The notes beneath the pieces are model-generated. The model did no database searches and was not told where the DNA came from. It worked only from the letters and a program-made list of their open reading frames with translations. A stretch of 64,000 nucleotides of DNA from Xanthomarina sp035306605 (GTDB lineage: Bacteria; Bacteroidota; Bacteroidia; Flavobacteriales; Flavobacteriaceae), in the NCBI GenBank assembly GCA_035306605.1, contig DATGNR010000027.1; one strand, 5' to 3'. Shown one piece after another: positions 27,573 to 35,885 of the stretch (the stretch's first letter is position 1; each line of letters starts with the position of its first letter). The position numbers and the translations under genes are program-made.

Positions 27573-28844
27573 GTGTATTTTAGCAATAAAGATTTAAAAT
27601 TGCAACCAATTTATAATTTAGGTATTTACGTAGCTAACATAGCGTTAAAAGCAATCTCTATCTTCAACCACAAAATTAAATTAGGAGTTGAAGGAAGAAA
27701 AAGCACTTTTGACATATTAAAATCTAAGATTTCAGAAACCGACAAAACTTTATGGTTCCATTGCGCATCTTTAGGTGAATATGAACAAGGACTTCCTGTT
27801 TTCAAGGAATTACGAAAAAATTATCCTAACCATAAAATAGTCTTATCTTTCTTTTCTCCTTCTGGATACGAAATCAGAAAAAATACTGAAATCGCCGATA
27901 TAGTTGTATACCTGCCATTAGACACAAAAAAGAATTCGAAAACGTTTTTGGACCTAGTTCATCCTGAATTAACCATATTTATAAAGTATGATATTTGGCC
28001 TAATATTTTAAATGAATTAAAGCAAAGAGGTTTAAAAGCTATTCTAATTTCCGCATTGTTTAGAGAAAATCAGATTTACTTTAAATTTTATGGAAAATTC
28101 ATGAGAAACGCCTTGTTTGCCTTTCAGCATGTTTTCACTCAAGATAAAAATTCAAAAAACTTATTAGAAAAAATTGGTTATTCAGAAGTTAGTGTTTCAG
28201 GAGACACCAGATTTGATCGTGTTTACAGTCAATTAGAACAAGACAATCAGTTAGATTTTATTGAACAATTTAAAGGCAATAAACTTTGCATTGTTGCGGG
28301 AAGCACTTGGCCTGAAGACGAAGCTTTTATAATTCCGTACATAAATTCCTTAGAAACGGACGATGTGAAATTTATAATTGCTCCACACAACATAAAAACT
28401 TCTCAAATTGGAAAATTAAAACAAGGCATTAACAAAAAAACAGTACTCTTTTCTGAGAAAGAAAAAAGTAATATTTCTCACGCTCAAGTCCTCATATTAG
28501 ACACAATTGGATTATTAACTAAGGTTTATAACTATGCAAATCTGGCTTATGTAGGTGGTGCGGTAGGCAAAACAGGTCTCCATAACACGCTTGAACCGGC
28601 AGTTTTTGGTGTTCCAATTATTATAGGTGAACATTTTAATAATTTTCCTGAGGCTAAATTTATGATAAAAAATCAAGGTATGTTTTCGGTTAATTCAAAA
28701 GAAGATCTCGCTCAGACAATTGATAATCTGATACATAGTGAAAATTTAAGAATTTCATCGGGACAAATTAATTTAAATTATATTAAAAATAATCGAGGAG
28801 CTGTAATCCAAATCATGTCTTATTTACGTATATACAATGATTAA
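27573..28844 (+). CDS. waaA: 3-deoxy-D-manno-octulosonic acid (Kdo) transferase
   Basis: Adds Kdo to lipid A at the inner membrane, an essential step in LPS core synthesis. Up to 423 residues. An N-terminal membrane anchor (IYNLGIYVANIALKAISIF) is followed by CASLGEYEQG, equivalent to the catalytic GASVGE motif of the family. The C-terminal GT-B nucleotide-binding half includes GAVGKTGLHNTLEPAVFGVPIIIGEHFNNFPEA. The frame opens with GTG at 27573; TTG at 27600 is an alternative, since TATTTTAG at 27576-27583 could be a -7 box. The exact start is uncertain. Confidence 0.93.
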   Translation: MYFSNKDLKLQPIYNLGIYVANIALKAISIFNHKIKLGVEGRKSTFDILKSKISETDKTLWFHCASLGEYEQGLPVFKELRKNYPNHKIVLSFFSPSGYEIRKNTEIADIVVYLPLDTKKNSKTFLDLVHPELTIFIKYDIWPNILNELKQRGLKAILISALFRENQIYFKFYGKFMRNALFAFQHVFTQDKNSKNLLEKIGYSEVSVSGDTRFDRVYSQLEQDNQLDFIEQFKGNKLCIVAGSTWPEDEAFIIPYINSLETDDVKFIIAPHNIKTSQIGKLKQGINKKTVLFSEKEKSNISHAQVLILDTIGLLTKVYNYANLAYVGGAVGKTGLHNTLEPAVFGVPIIIGEHFNNFPEAKFMIKNQGMFSVNSKEDLAQTIDNLIHSENLRISSGQINLNYIKNNRGAVIQIMSYLRIYND

Positions 28845-28876
28845 TTTACGACCGAAATAATTTATGTTAAAAATTG

Positions 28877-28919
28877 TTAACAAAATTTGTTAAAGTTATT
28901 AAATAAGTTATTAAATTCG
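28877..28919 (+). promoter_or_regulatory. palindromic operator candidate and promoter of the LEA-like lipoprotein gene
   Basis: TTAACAAA-A-TTTGTTAA (28877-28893) is a perfect 17-base palindrome. Its TTTG also makes a possible -33 box for TAAATTCG (28912-28919, one mismatch to TAnnTTTG) at a slightly long spacing of 22. A repressor bound here would block the promoter. Confidence 0.4.
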
Positions 28920-28952
28920 TACCATTAATTTTTAACACTAAAACTATAACTA

Positions 28953-29303
28953 ATGAACAAATTATTTTTAAGTACAGTACTATTATTATGTCTAAGTTTA
29001 ACATTCACTTCTTGTAGAGATACAAAAGAAGAAAATGCTGCTGATGCAATTGAAAACGCTGCTGAAGCTGCTGAAGAAACTGCTGCTGATGCTGCTGACA
29101 CTGTTGGTGATGCAATGGAAGAAGCTGGAGACGCTATCGAAGATGCAGTTGATGCAACTGGTAATGTAATCGAAAATGCTGCTGACGCAACAGGTGAAGC
29201 TATTGACAATGCTGCTGACGCAACAGGTAAAGCTGCTCAAGATGCTGCTAATGCAACAGAAAAAGCTGCTAAAGATGCTGCTGATGCAGTAAAAGGTAAA
29301 TAA
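28953..29303 (+). CDS. small Ala-rich lipoprotein with LEA-like repeats
   Basis: A 116-residue protein. A signal peptide ends in the lipobox FTSC (Cys at about residue 21), so it should be lipid-anchored. The mature part is almost entirely Ala, Asp, Glu, Lys, Thr and Gly. It is arranged in irregular 11-residue repeats such as NAADATGEAID and NAADATGKAAQ, shifting from acidic to basic toward the C terminus. This resembles group 3 LEA proteins, which are disordered in water and helical when dried or at membranes; similarity by composition alone is possible. Single gene with its own terminator. The repeats create long antisense open frames that are not genes. Confidence 0.85.
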   Translation: MNKLFLSTVLLLCLSLTFTSCRDTKEENAADAIENAAEAAEETAADAADTVGDAMEEAGDAIEDAVDATGNVIENAADATGEAIDNAADATGKAAQDAANATEKAAKDAADAVKGK

Positions 29304-29327
29304 TTACAACTTACTTTCTTAAAACAT

Positions 29328-29360
29328 AAAGACTCTCAACAACTTGAGGGTCTTTTTTTT
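29328..29360 (+). terminator. terminator of the LEA-like lipoprotein gene
   Basis: AAAGACTCTCAA pairs with TTGAGGGTCTTT (one G-T pair) around a short loop and is followed by a long T run. From here to 29738 I see no gene, RNA or repeat. Confidence 0.88.
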
Positions 29361-29738
29361 TATTTAAAAAATCATATATCAATTTCTTTAACTGGTGAAG
29401 ATTTGTTAATAAACAAACCGTGACTTTAGATATTATACTATTGAAAAAACCAATAAAAATTCTGAAATTGAAAATACTGATTAAGAAAACATCCTAAAAA
29501 CTTTTCTCAAACCTATCATTTACAAAAAAACATTGCACTTCACCAATTAGTCAACCTACATTTGAAAACACCTAAATAGCATTTGCCAGTCTTACTTTTT
29601 CATAAAGAAACCTACTTTGAACACTTTTTAACCCCATCTGAAACAAAAATATAAGCAAAAATCAAAAACACCCTTACTTATTATCCATAGCTGTTAGTAA
29701 CTCCAAAAAACTGTTTTTCAGCGGCTGTCTTTATTTTT

Positions 29739-30158
29739 CTAATCAGTTTTAATAACGCCTTTCAAATAGTTATACATCTCTGTTTTTAACAAATAACTTT
29801 CGATAATAAAATCGTAAATATTTTTTTCAAGGTTATTTTGAGCACTAATAAAATAATTATCACAAGCCAACTCGTCGCATTCTATTTTTTGGGTTATTTG
29901 GCTGGCCTGAAAATTTGCTTCAGTAATTAACATATCACATTTATTGAAAGCTTTTAAAATTTCCTTTTTAAATCGTTCAAGATTTTCAAAAAGATCCCTC
30001 ATGTTTTCCTTGTATATAGAGGTATTCACCAAGAAATTCAAAAAGTCTAAATCTTCTTTTAAAAACTGAAGATTAGCCCGAAACCGCTGCATATTATATT
30101 GCAGTTCCGCAATTGTTTTTTCGTTATTAAAGCTCTTATATTCTTGACTTGTTTTCAT
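29739..30158 (-). CDS. helical protein of unknown function
   Basis: A 139-residue, mostly alpha-helical protein rich in Asn, Glu, Lys and Phe, with heptad-like patterns (LQYNMQRFRANLQFLKEDLDFLNFLV) but no signal peptide or membrane segment. I do not recognise it. It is the last gene of the minus-strand run that starts with the universal stress protein at 34193, only 18 bases after the beta-CASP gene, so it is probably part of that stress operon. Confidence 0.75.
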   Translation of the reverse strand: MKTSQEYKSFNNEKTIAELQYNMQRFRANLQFLKEDLDFLNFLVNTSIYKENMRDLFENLERFKKEILKAFNKCDMLITEANFQASQITQKIECDELACDNYFISAQNNLEKNIYDFIIESYLLKTEMYNYLKGVIKTD

Positions 30159-30176
30159 AAAAAAATTCTTAATAAA

Positions 30177-31550
30177 TTATAGTACAATTGTTACGGTGTC
30201 TTGAAGCTTTGGAATACTAGCTTCCCAATTATATTTATCTTTAATTTTAACCCTAAATGCATCTAAGGCCATAGGTTCTCCATGGATTAAATAAATCTTT
30301 TCTGGAATATTTTTAATATTTCCCATCCAATCTATAAGTCCTTCTTGATCGGCATGAGCCGATAGGCTTTCCATATGCTTAACGGTTGCTTTTACTGGAT
30401 AATATTTTCCAAAAAATTTGATTTCATGAACACCTTCTAACAGCTGTCTTCCTCTTGTTCCTTCCGCTTGAAACCCCACTATTAAAACAGTTGTTGATGG
30501 TTCATCTATAAGTTGTTGTAAATAAGTCAAAACTCTTCCTCCTGTTACCATTCCGCTTCCCGCAATAACTATTTTTGCTCGTTTATCATCAATGGTTTCC
30601 CAGGTTTCTTTATAGGATTGAATTATATTAAAATGGCTACACATAGCGTTATATTCTTCTTTTGAAAGCTTGTGCCACTCTGGAAAATGATTAAACACAT
30701 CCAGAACATTATTTCCCATTGGACTATCTACAAAAATTGGGATGTTTGGGATTTTGTTTTTTTTATATAATTTCCAAAGAATATACATTAATGCCTGAAG
30801 CCTCTCTACAGCAAAACTCGGGATAATTAGGTTGCCTTTTTTATGGATTGTATCTGTAATTATTTCTGACAATATTCCATCTACATCTTCTTTTGGGTGG
30901 AGTTTATTTCCATATGTACTTTCAATAAATAAAACATCTGCCCACTCTGGTTTTTTAGGTTTATCCAATAAATAATCTTTGATTCTACCAATATCTCCCG
31001 AAAACACAAAACGTTTTCCATGAATATCTAATTCGATAAATGTGGCCCCAATAATATGCCCGTTGTATTGAAATCTATACAATATGTTTTCTGTTAATTC
31101 AATCCATTTATCTTCTTGTTCCATTTGGAACATATCTATGGTTTTTTCAGCTTCGCTAGTAGTGTAAAAAGGTAATGCAGGAGCATGTTTACTATACTTT
31201 TCTTCATTGGCTTTTTTAGCTTCTTCCTCATGAATTCTAGCGCTATCCTTCAAAATAATTTCAGCAATAGCTAAGGTTGGGGCTGTTCCAATTATTTTAC
31301 CATGAAACCCTTGTTTAACAAGTCTAGGTAAATAACCTACATGATCTAAATGTCCATGTGTTAGCAAAACCAAATCTATATCCTCAACATCAACAGATAA
31401 ATCTTCCCAATTCAACTCTCTTAATTCTTTAAGACCTTGAAACATGCCGCAATCTATCATTATATTTTTCTCGGGTGTCTCTAAAAGGTATTTAGAACCT
31501 GTTACAACACCGGCTGCTCCTAAAAAATGAATTTTAACTACGTTTTTCAT
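30177..31550 (-). CDS. beta-CASP metallo-beta-lactamase RNase-like protein
   Basis: A 457-residue zinc-dependent hydrolase of the CPSF/Ysh1 type, expected to cut or trim RNA. The lactamase fold has the HGHLDHVG motif (HxHxDH) near residue 65 and SGDIGR. The inserted beta-CASP domain spans about 210-390. The C-terminal motifs are AGSGMVTGGR, SLSAHADQ and the HGEP histidine. It begins 3 bases after the stop of the ATP-cone nuclease gene. Its place among universal stress genes suggests a role in RNA turnover under stress; this is inference. Confidence 0.9.
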   Translation of the reverse strand: MKNVVKIHFLGAAGVVTGSKYLLETPEKNIMIDCGMFQGLKELRELNWEDLSVDVEDIDLVLLTHGHLDHVGYLPRLVKQGFHGKIIGTAPTLAIAEIILKDSARIHEEEAKKANEEKYSKHAPALPFYTTSEAEKTIDMFQMEQEDKWIELTENILYRFQYNGHIIGATFIELDIHGKRFVFSGDIGRIKDYLLDKPKKPEWADVLFIESTYGNKLHPKEDVDGILSEIITDTIHKKGNLIIPSFAVERLQALMYILWKLYKKNKIPNIPIFVDSPMGNNVLDVFNHFPEWHKLSKEEYNAMCSHFNIIQSYKETWETIDDKRAKIVIAGSGMVTGGRVLTYLQQLIDEPSTTVLIVGFQAEGTRGRQLLEGVHEIKFFGKYYPVKATVKHMESLSAHADQEGLIDWMGNIKNIPEKIYLIHGEPMALDAFRVKIKDKYNWEASIPKLQDTVTIVL

Positions 31551-31553
31551 GGG

Positions 31554-32396
31554 TTAACTATTACAAAGTTCTTTTATCTCTTTTAGAATTTTCTCTTTTC
31601 TAACTTCAGAAATACCCAAGTGATCTAAGAAAAAAGAATCTCCAATTAAATCTCTACATAAAACTAAATCTCTACTTAATAAAAACTGTTTTTCTCTTTT
31701 AGTCAATAAGTTTGAAACCGTAATTGGATACAAACCTAATCTAACTATCTTATCCTTTAATCCATCTTCTTTTGGATAATCCCAACTCAACAGTTTTAAT
31801 CCTATACATTTTCCATATTGCAACGCATCATCGGTAAAACGAGTATTAGTTACTACATAACCTTCGTTTAGTTTTGTTTTATGCGACTTGGTATCCCAAT
31901 GAGTTTTAACATCATTAAACCTAGAAGCTATGTAAAGTGGCACTTTTACGTTGCAATTCCTACCTTCTTCACTATGAAACTTACATTCAACCATAGTCAT
32001 TTCATCGTTTTTGGTAGCAACTACATCTATTTCATGAGGCACACAAGAGCCTTGTAATATTTTACCAACCTGTACTTTATATCCTGAATATTTAAACACA
32101 GCGGCTATAAAATTTTCAAACGGAAAACCAGTTGGCCCAAGTTCATAAATGGCTTTTTTTAATTTGTATTTAGAAGCATAACAACTACTCTTCTTTTTTA
32201 ACAAAGCAAAAGCTCTATTATAAATTTCCTTTGTTGAAATGCCTTGATATAATTCGTCTCGAACCTTATTGATTATCTGGTCTACCAATTCTTTGTCTGC
32301 TCCTGAATGACTTAAAGAACCACGTAATTTTTCGATCGAAAATCTCACTTTTTCTCCTGAAGATTTAATAATTTCTATGTTAGGATCCATATTCAT
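31554..32396 (-). CDS. ATP-cone / PD-(D/E)XK nuclease-like protein
   Basis: A 280-residue protein of three parts. Residues 6-88 are an ATP-cone domain (IIKSSGEKVRFSIEKLRGSL), best known as the nucleotide sensor of ribonucleotide reductase and NrdR. Residues 90-205 resemble an Mrr-type endonuclease, with E94, D124 (HEIDVV) and E137-x-K139 (VECKF) forming a PD-(D/E)XK site. The C-terminal 50 residues are helical and may be a helix-hairpin-helix. A nuclease gated by ATP/dATP is a reasonable hypothesis. It is within the stress operon, between a universal stress gene and the beta-CASP gene. Confidence 0.82.
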   Translation of the reverse strand: MNMDPNIEIIKSSGEKVRFSIEKLRGSLSHSGADKELVDQIINKVRDELYQGISTKEIYNRAFALLKKKSSCYASKYKLKKAIYELGPTGFPFENFIAAVFKYSGYKVQVGKILQGSCVPHEIDVVATKNDEMTMVECKFHSEEGRNCNVKVPLYIASRFNDVKTHWDTKSHKTKLNEGYVVTNTRFTDDALQYGKCIGLKLLSWDYPKEDGLKDKIVRLGLYPITVSNLLTKREKQFLLSRDLVLCRDLIGDSFFLDHLGISEVRKEKILKEIKELCNS

Positions 32397-32444
32397 GAAG
32401 TTAAAGCTAATCAGAAAAGTTAAGAATTCCCGATTTTTGTTTAG

Positions 32445-33293
32445 TTACTTTTTTGTTTTTGAAGGAATTACCAAAAATGGAATATTCAAATGAAATCCAA
32501 TCTGACTAATAGTGGATTTAAAAAATAAATTTTCAAAAAATGAATGTTTGTTATTAATCATTATTAACAAATCGGTTGGTGTTGTCGTTTGGAAGTCGCT
32601 TATTGCTTGAGTTACTTCTTGACTTTTAACACTAAAAAACTCGTGTTTTAAGTCTTTAAATTTCGTGAACAAGGTAACTTTATTCTTTTTTTGGTCTGAA
32701 GTCAACTCCCTACCATAAGACACATTTAAAACATTAATCTTAGCTTCATTGTATTTAGATATTTCAACAAGCGGTTTTATCTGGTTATCATCATAATCGA
32801 TTTCGTAGTCTGTTGGAAATAAGATATGACTTGGAGTTTGATAATTAAAACCATCAGGAACGGCTAATACAGGACATTTTGCTTGTTTAAAAACATGAAC
32901 CGTATTCGAGCCAAACAATACTTCTTTTGCTCCTGTAGCCCCTTTAGTCCCCATAATAACATAATCTATTTGGTGTTCTTTTACTTGATCTGCCACTTCT
33001 AAAGTAAGTGTATTAAAAACCACTTGACTTATAAAAGTATGATTTGGATTACTAAACTCCTCTATCATTCTCTGTTCAAGCTTCTTCATAGATATTATAG
33101 CTTGTTGTTTTACAACATCTTCCAAACCTATTTGTGAAGGACTTAACATAACGTATTCAACGTGATATACAATGGGAGTGTAAGTATTCAACAAATGAAA
33201 AGTACACACTTCATCTTTAAACAATTGGAGTGCGTAAGAAATAGCATTCCATGAGTTTTCTGAAAAATCTGTTGGCAGGAGTATTTGTTTCAT
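32445..33293 (-). CDS. universal stress protein, tandem UspA domains
   Basis: A 282-residue cytoplasmic protein with two UspA-like domains. The first (1-140) has the nucleotide-binding pattern MGTKGATGAKEVLFGSNT and CPVLAVPDG. The second (about 150-282) is degenerate and lacks the glycine motif. Begins ILLPTDFSENSWNAI like its paralogs at 33345 and 34961. It follows the upstream paralog by 51 bases without its own regulatory site, so it is the second gene of that operon. Such proteins typically accumulate under energy or oxygen limitation. Confidence 0.92.
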   Translation of the reverse strand: MKQILLPTDFSENSWNAISYALQLFKDEVCTFHLLNTYTPIVYHVEYVMLSPSQIGLEDVVKQQAIISMKKLEQRMIEEFSNPNHTFISQVVFNTLTLEVADQVKEHQIDYVIMGTKGATGAKEVLFGSNTVHVFKQAKCPVLAVPDGFNYQTPSHILFPTDYEIDYDDNQIKPLVEISKYNEAKINVLNVSYGRELTSDQKKNKVTLFTKFKDLKHEFFSVKSQEVTQAISDFQTTTPTDLLIMINNKHSFFENLFFKSTISQIGFHLNIPFLVIPSKTKK

Positions 33294-33344
33294 AGTTTGA
33301 ATGTTTAAATATTTTCATTTTGCATAGATATTACTATATACCTA

Positions 33345-34193
33345 TTACACACGCTTTATATTTTGCAAAGCCAAAAACGGGATATCCAGATTTAAACTAA
33401 GTTTTGAAATGGTAGACGGGTACAAAATATCTTCTAGGAAGGAATGCCTAGAATTCACCATAACCAACATATCTACCTTTTCCGATTTTATGTAATTATT
33501 AATAGTTTCTAATATATTTGATTCGTTTTTTACAACTAATTCTATTTGATTTTTACAAACGGTTTCTTTTAAAAAAGCTAAATTATCTTCTTGGCGTAAC
33601 GATAGTTTTTCACTTCTAGAAACGTACAGTAAATCTATAACAGCTCTGTATGGAGAAGCTAAATCGCATAAAAACTTTAATTCGCGACGTTTATATGGAA
33701 TCATAAAATTGGTTGGAAAAAGAATATGTTTGGGTTGAGTGTAGGTATAATTTTCTGGTATGGCCAGTACAGGACACTGCACATATTTTAATACTTGTAA
33801 GGTATGACTTCCGAAAGTTATCTTCTTATCATTTGTTTCGCCTCGAGTTCCCATTACAATAACATCTATATTTTCTTTATCAACCACCTCATCAGCACCA
33901 TCAACCAAAAGACTCTTTGAAGAAACTATGTGAAACGTATGTCTAGGATTGGGAGATATTTCTAGAATTTGTTGAAGGATTTTATCTAAATTTTCCAAAG
34001 ACTTTTTTTCAATCTTTTTTGTAACAACTTCTAACTCTTCACGTGTGATTACATCATTAGTTGCATAAATTTCTTCTTGATAAGTGTGTAAAATATAAAA
34101 TTGACTAACCTCATACTTAAAAAGCGATAAGGCATATTTTATAGCATTCATGGAATTGACTGAAAAGTCCGTAGGTATCAAAATTTTTCTCAT
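33345..34193 (-). CDS. universal stress protein, tandem UspA domains
   Basis: A 282-residue paralog of its neighbours, with an N-terminal UspA domain (MGTRGETNDKKITFGSHT, CPVLAIPEN) and a degenerate second domain. It is the first gene of a likely five-gene operon: two universal stress proteins, ATP-cone nuclease, beta-CASP RNase and the 139-residue protein. The promoter has the CRP/FNR-type palindrome at 34249-34260 positioned for activation. Confidence 0.92.
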   Translation of the reverse strand: MRKILIPTDFSVNSMNAIKYALSLFKYEVSQFYILHTYQEEIYATNDVITREELEVVTKKIEKKSLENLDKILQQILEISPNPRHTFHIVSSKSLLVDGADEVVDKENIDVIVMGTRGETNDKKITFGSHTLQVLKYVQCPVLAIPENYTYTQPKHILFPTNFMIPYKRRELKFLCDLASPYRAVIDLLYVSRSEKLSLRQEDNLAFLKETVCKNQIELVVKNESNILETINNYIKSEKVDMLVMVNSRHSFLEDILYPSTISKLSLNLDIPFLALQNIKRV

Positions 34194-34217
34194 AGTAAAA
34201 GTTTTAAGCTCGTCTTA

Positions 34218-34260
34218 TAAACTTAAAGTTTTACCAATCCTTAAACTATGATATATATCA
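34218..34260 (-). promoter_or_regulatory. promoter with CRP/FNR-type site A (universal stress operon)
   Basis: TGAT-ATAT-ATCA (34249-34260) is a perfect palindrome. Its centre is 29.5 bases upstream of the first T of the -7 box TAAGTTTA (minus strand, 34225-34218). That puts the site at about -41.5 from the start of transcription, the class II activator position. No TTG is needed at -33 when an activator occupies it. The rest of the 34194-34517 interval holds only an unconvincing 65-codon frame. Confidence 0.75.
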
Positions 34261-34517
34261 GACAAACAGACTTTTAAGAAAAAAAAATGGGAACTTGTAT
34301 TAATTCTAATTTAATTAAGATTCCTGAATTTCAATTAACCTCTATTATAAATTTTAATCTCATTTTTATACTTAAAAAAACACTAGACCTTTTAATTTTA
34401 GTAATTTATAACGACACAAACGACTTCTTGAAAACCTCAACTATATTAAAAAACCAATACAATTTTTGGCTGTTTCAATCATGACATTATTTGGTTAAAT
34501 CTGAAGTTTTACTCGCT

Positions 34518-34904
34518 TTAATATGGCACAATATTGTAAGCTATGTTCAATAAGAAAACTCCAATTAGAAACAGTAACATATAAATTACCTGAACAAACT
34601 TCACGTTTATATAATTAATTCTTTTAACTGTTTGTTTTGGAAAAGTGAACAAGGCTAAGCCTATAAATAAGGCAAACCAACCTATTAGAGTGATAATTAA
34701 TGTCCAATTAGGCTCCCAAATATTATGAACCAAGATATTGAGCAAACCAACAATAATAGCAATGAATGAAGTAACTATTAAAAACTTCTCGTCTCGTAAA
34801 AACGAAAATATTTCTTTAATACGCTTGGGATAAAAACTTAATATGACAAAAAACACAAGTAAATACCAACCCCAAAATTTAGCTAAGAAAATAGACATGT
34901 CCAT
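34518..34904 (-). CDS. small integral membrane protein of unknown function
   Basis: A 128-residue protein with four predicted membrane helices (about 5-24, 42-60, 69-88 and 104-124) and few charged residues outside one Arg/Lys-rich loop. I do not recognise the family. It lies 56 bases after the universal stress gene at 34961, with only a small hairpin (34930-34948) between them, so it is probably co-transcribed. Confidence 0.75.
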   Translation of the reverse strand: MDMSIFLAKFWGWYLLVFFVILSFYPKRIKEIFSFLRDEKFLIVTSFIAIIVGLLNILVHNIWEPNWTLIITLIGWFALFIGLALFTFPKQTVKRINYINVKFVQVIYMLLFLIGVFLLNIAYNIVPY

Positions 34905-34960
34905 AAGTTATTTGTTTTTAGATTAATCAATGGTTTATATAAAACCATATTTAGCCACTG

Positions 34961-35803
34961 CTAATTATGCAAGACTAAAAACGGAATATTTATATGATAG
35001 CTGATTTCCTCAACTTTTGAATGAAATAAAATCTGCTGAAAATAATTCAGATTCTTAGCTACCATGGTAATCATATCTACATCTCTACTTTCAACAAACC
35101 CCTGAACAGCCGCTTCAACATCCTTATTGATTAAAAATTGAAAACTATGAGGTTGTTCTTGAAAATAATTTTTTAAGAATTCTTTATTTTTTATTTGATC
35201 GCTATTTAATTCGGCTGTTTTTCTACTAATATGAACCACACTAAGAGTGGCACTGTTTTTTTGAAGAATCTGCAATATATAATCTAAAGTATTTAGATTG
35301 TATTCCATGGCGAAGTCTGTTGGAAAGGCCAACTCTTTAATTTTTTTATATCTAGCATTTTCCGGAACTATCAAGGTAGTGCAAGCTACTTTAGTGATTA
35401 TATCACCCGTATTGCTGCCAATAATAGTTGTTTTAAGACCTGAAGCCCCTTTAGTACCCAATACAATTAGTTCAATGTTTTTATTTTTAACCTGATCGCG
35501 AATAGACTGTACTAAAAAGTTCTGATCTGCAATAGTGAAAAACTGATGTTTTAGGCTTGAAGGAATTTCCTTGAAAATCCTTTCTTTAAATTGATGTAAT
35601 TGGGTTTTAGCCGATTTGGTATATACATTTTCCACCACATCCTGAGTAGGCAAATAAGGCACTTCGTTTAGAAGTAGATGGCTTAATCTGTTAACGTGAA
35701 GTAGAAAAAAATTACAAGTAGTTTCCTCGTGAAAATCTATAGCATATTTAATAGCATTCCACGAGTTTTCAGAAAAATCTGTTGGCAATAATACATTTTT
35801 CAT
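34961..35803 (-). CDS. universal stress protein, tandem UspA domains
   Basis: A 280-residue third paralog, with LGTKGASGLKTTIIGSNTGD as the nucleotide-binding motif of the first UspA domain and a degenerate second domain. It has its own promoter with site B and sits directly downstream of the receiver-CRP regulator gene. Three tandem-domain paralogs in 3.4 kb suggest local duplication, though they are clearly diverged. Confidence 0.92.
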   Translation of the reverse strand: MKNVLLPTDFSENSWNAIKYAIDFHEETTCNFFLLHVNRLSHLLLNEVPYLPTQDVVENVYTKSAKTQLHQFKERIFKEIPSSLKHQFFTIADQNFLVQSIRDQVKNKNIELIVLGTKGASGLKTTIIGSNTGDIITKVACTTLIVPENARYKKIKELAFPTDFAMEYNLNTLDYILQILQKNSATLSVVHISRKTAELNSDQIKNKEFLKNYFQEQPHSFQFLINKDVEAAVQGFVESRDVDMITMVAKNLNYFQQILFHSKVEEISYHINIPFLVLHN

Positions 35804-35822
35804 TTCACTGTAACTTAAAACT

Positions 35823-35865
35823 CAAATGTAAGTCGAGGAAGTTCAAAACAAAATGATATCCATCA
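35823..35865 (-). promoter_or_regulatory. promoter with CRP/FNR-type site B (third universal stress gene)
   Basis: TGAT-ATCC-ATCA (35854-35865) is centred 29.5 bases upstream of the consensus -7 box TACATTTG (minus strand, 35830-35823). The predicted start of transcription is near 35818, 15 bases before the ATG. Confidence 0.8.
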
Positions 35866-35885
35866 TATTGCCAATAAGACGATGC

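Noticed and set aside
28925..29240. Two long minus-strand frames opposite the Ala-rich lipoprotein
   Set aside because: They come from the repeat codons of the lipoprotein read backwards; the plus-strand gene has a signal peptide, lipobox and terminator.
34287..34484. Plus-strand frame of 65 codons between site A and the small membrane protein gene
   Set aside because: Low-complexity AT-rich composition, no promoter in that direction and no recognisable feature.
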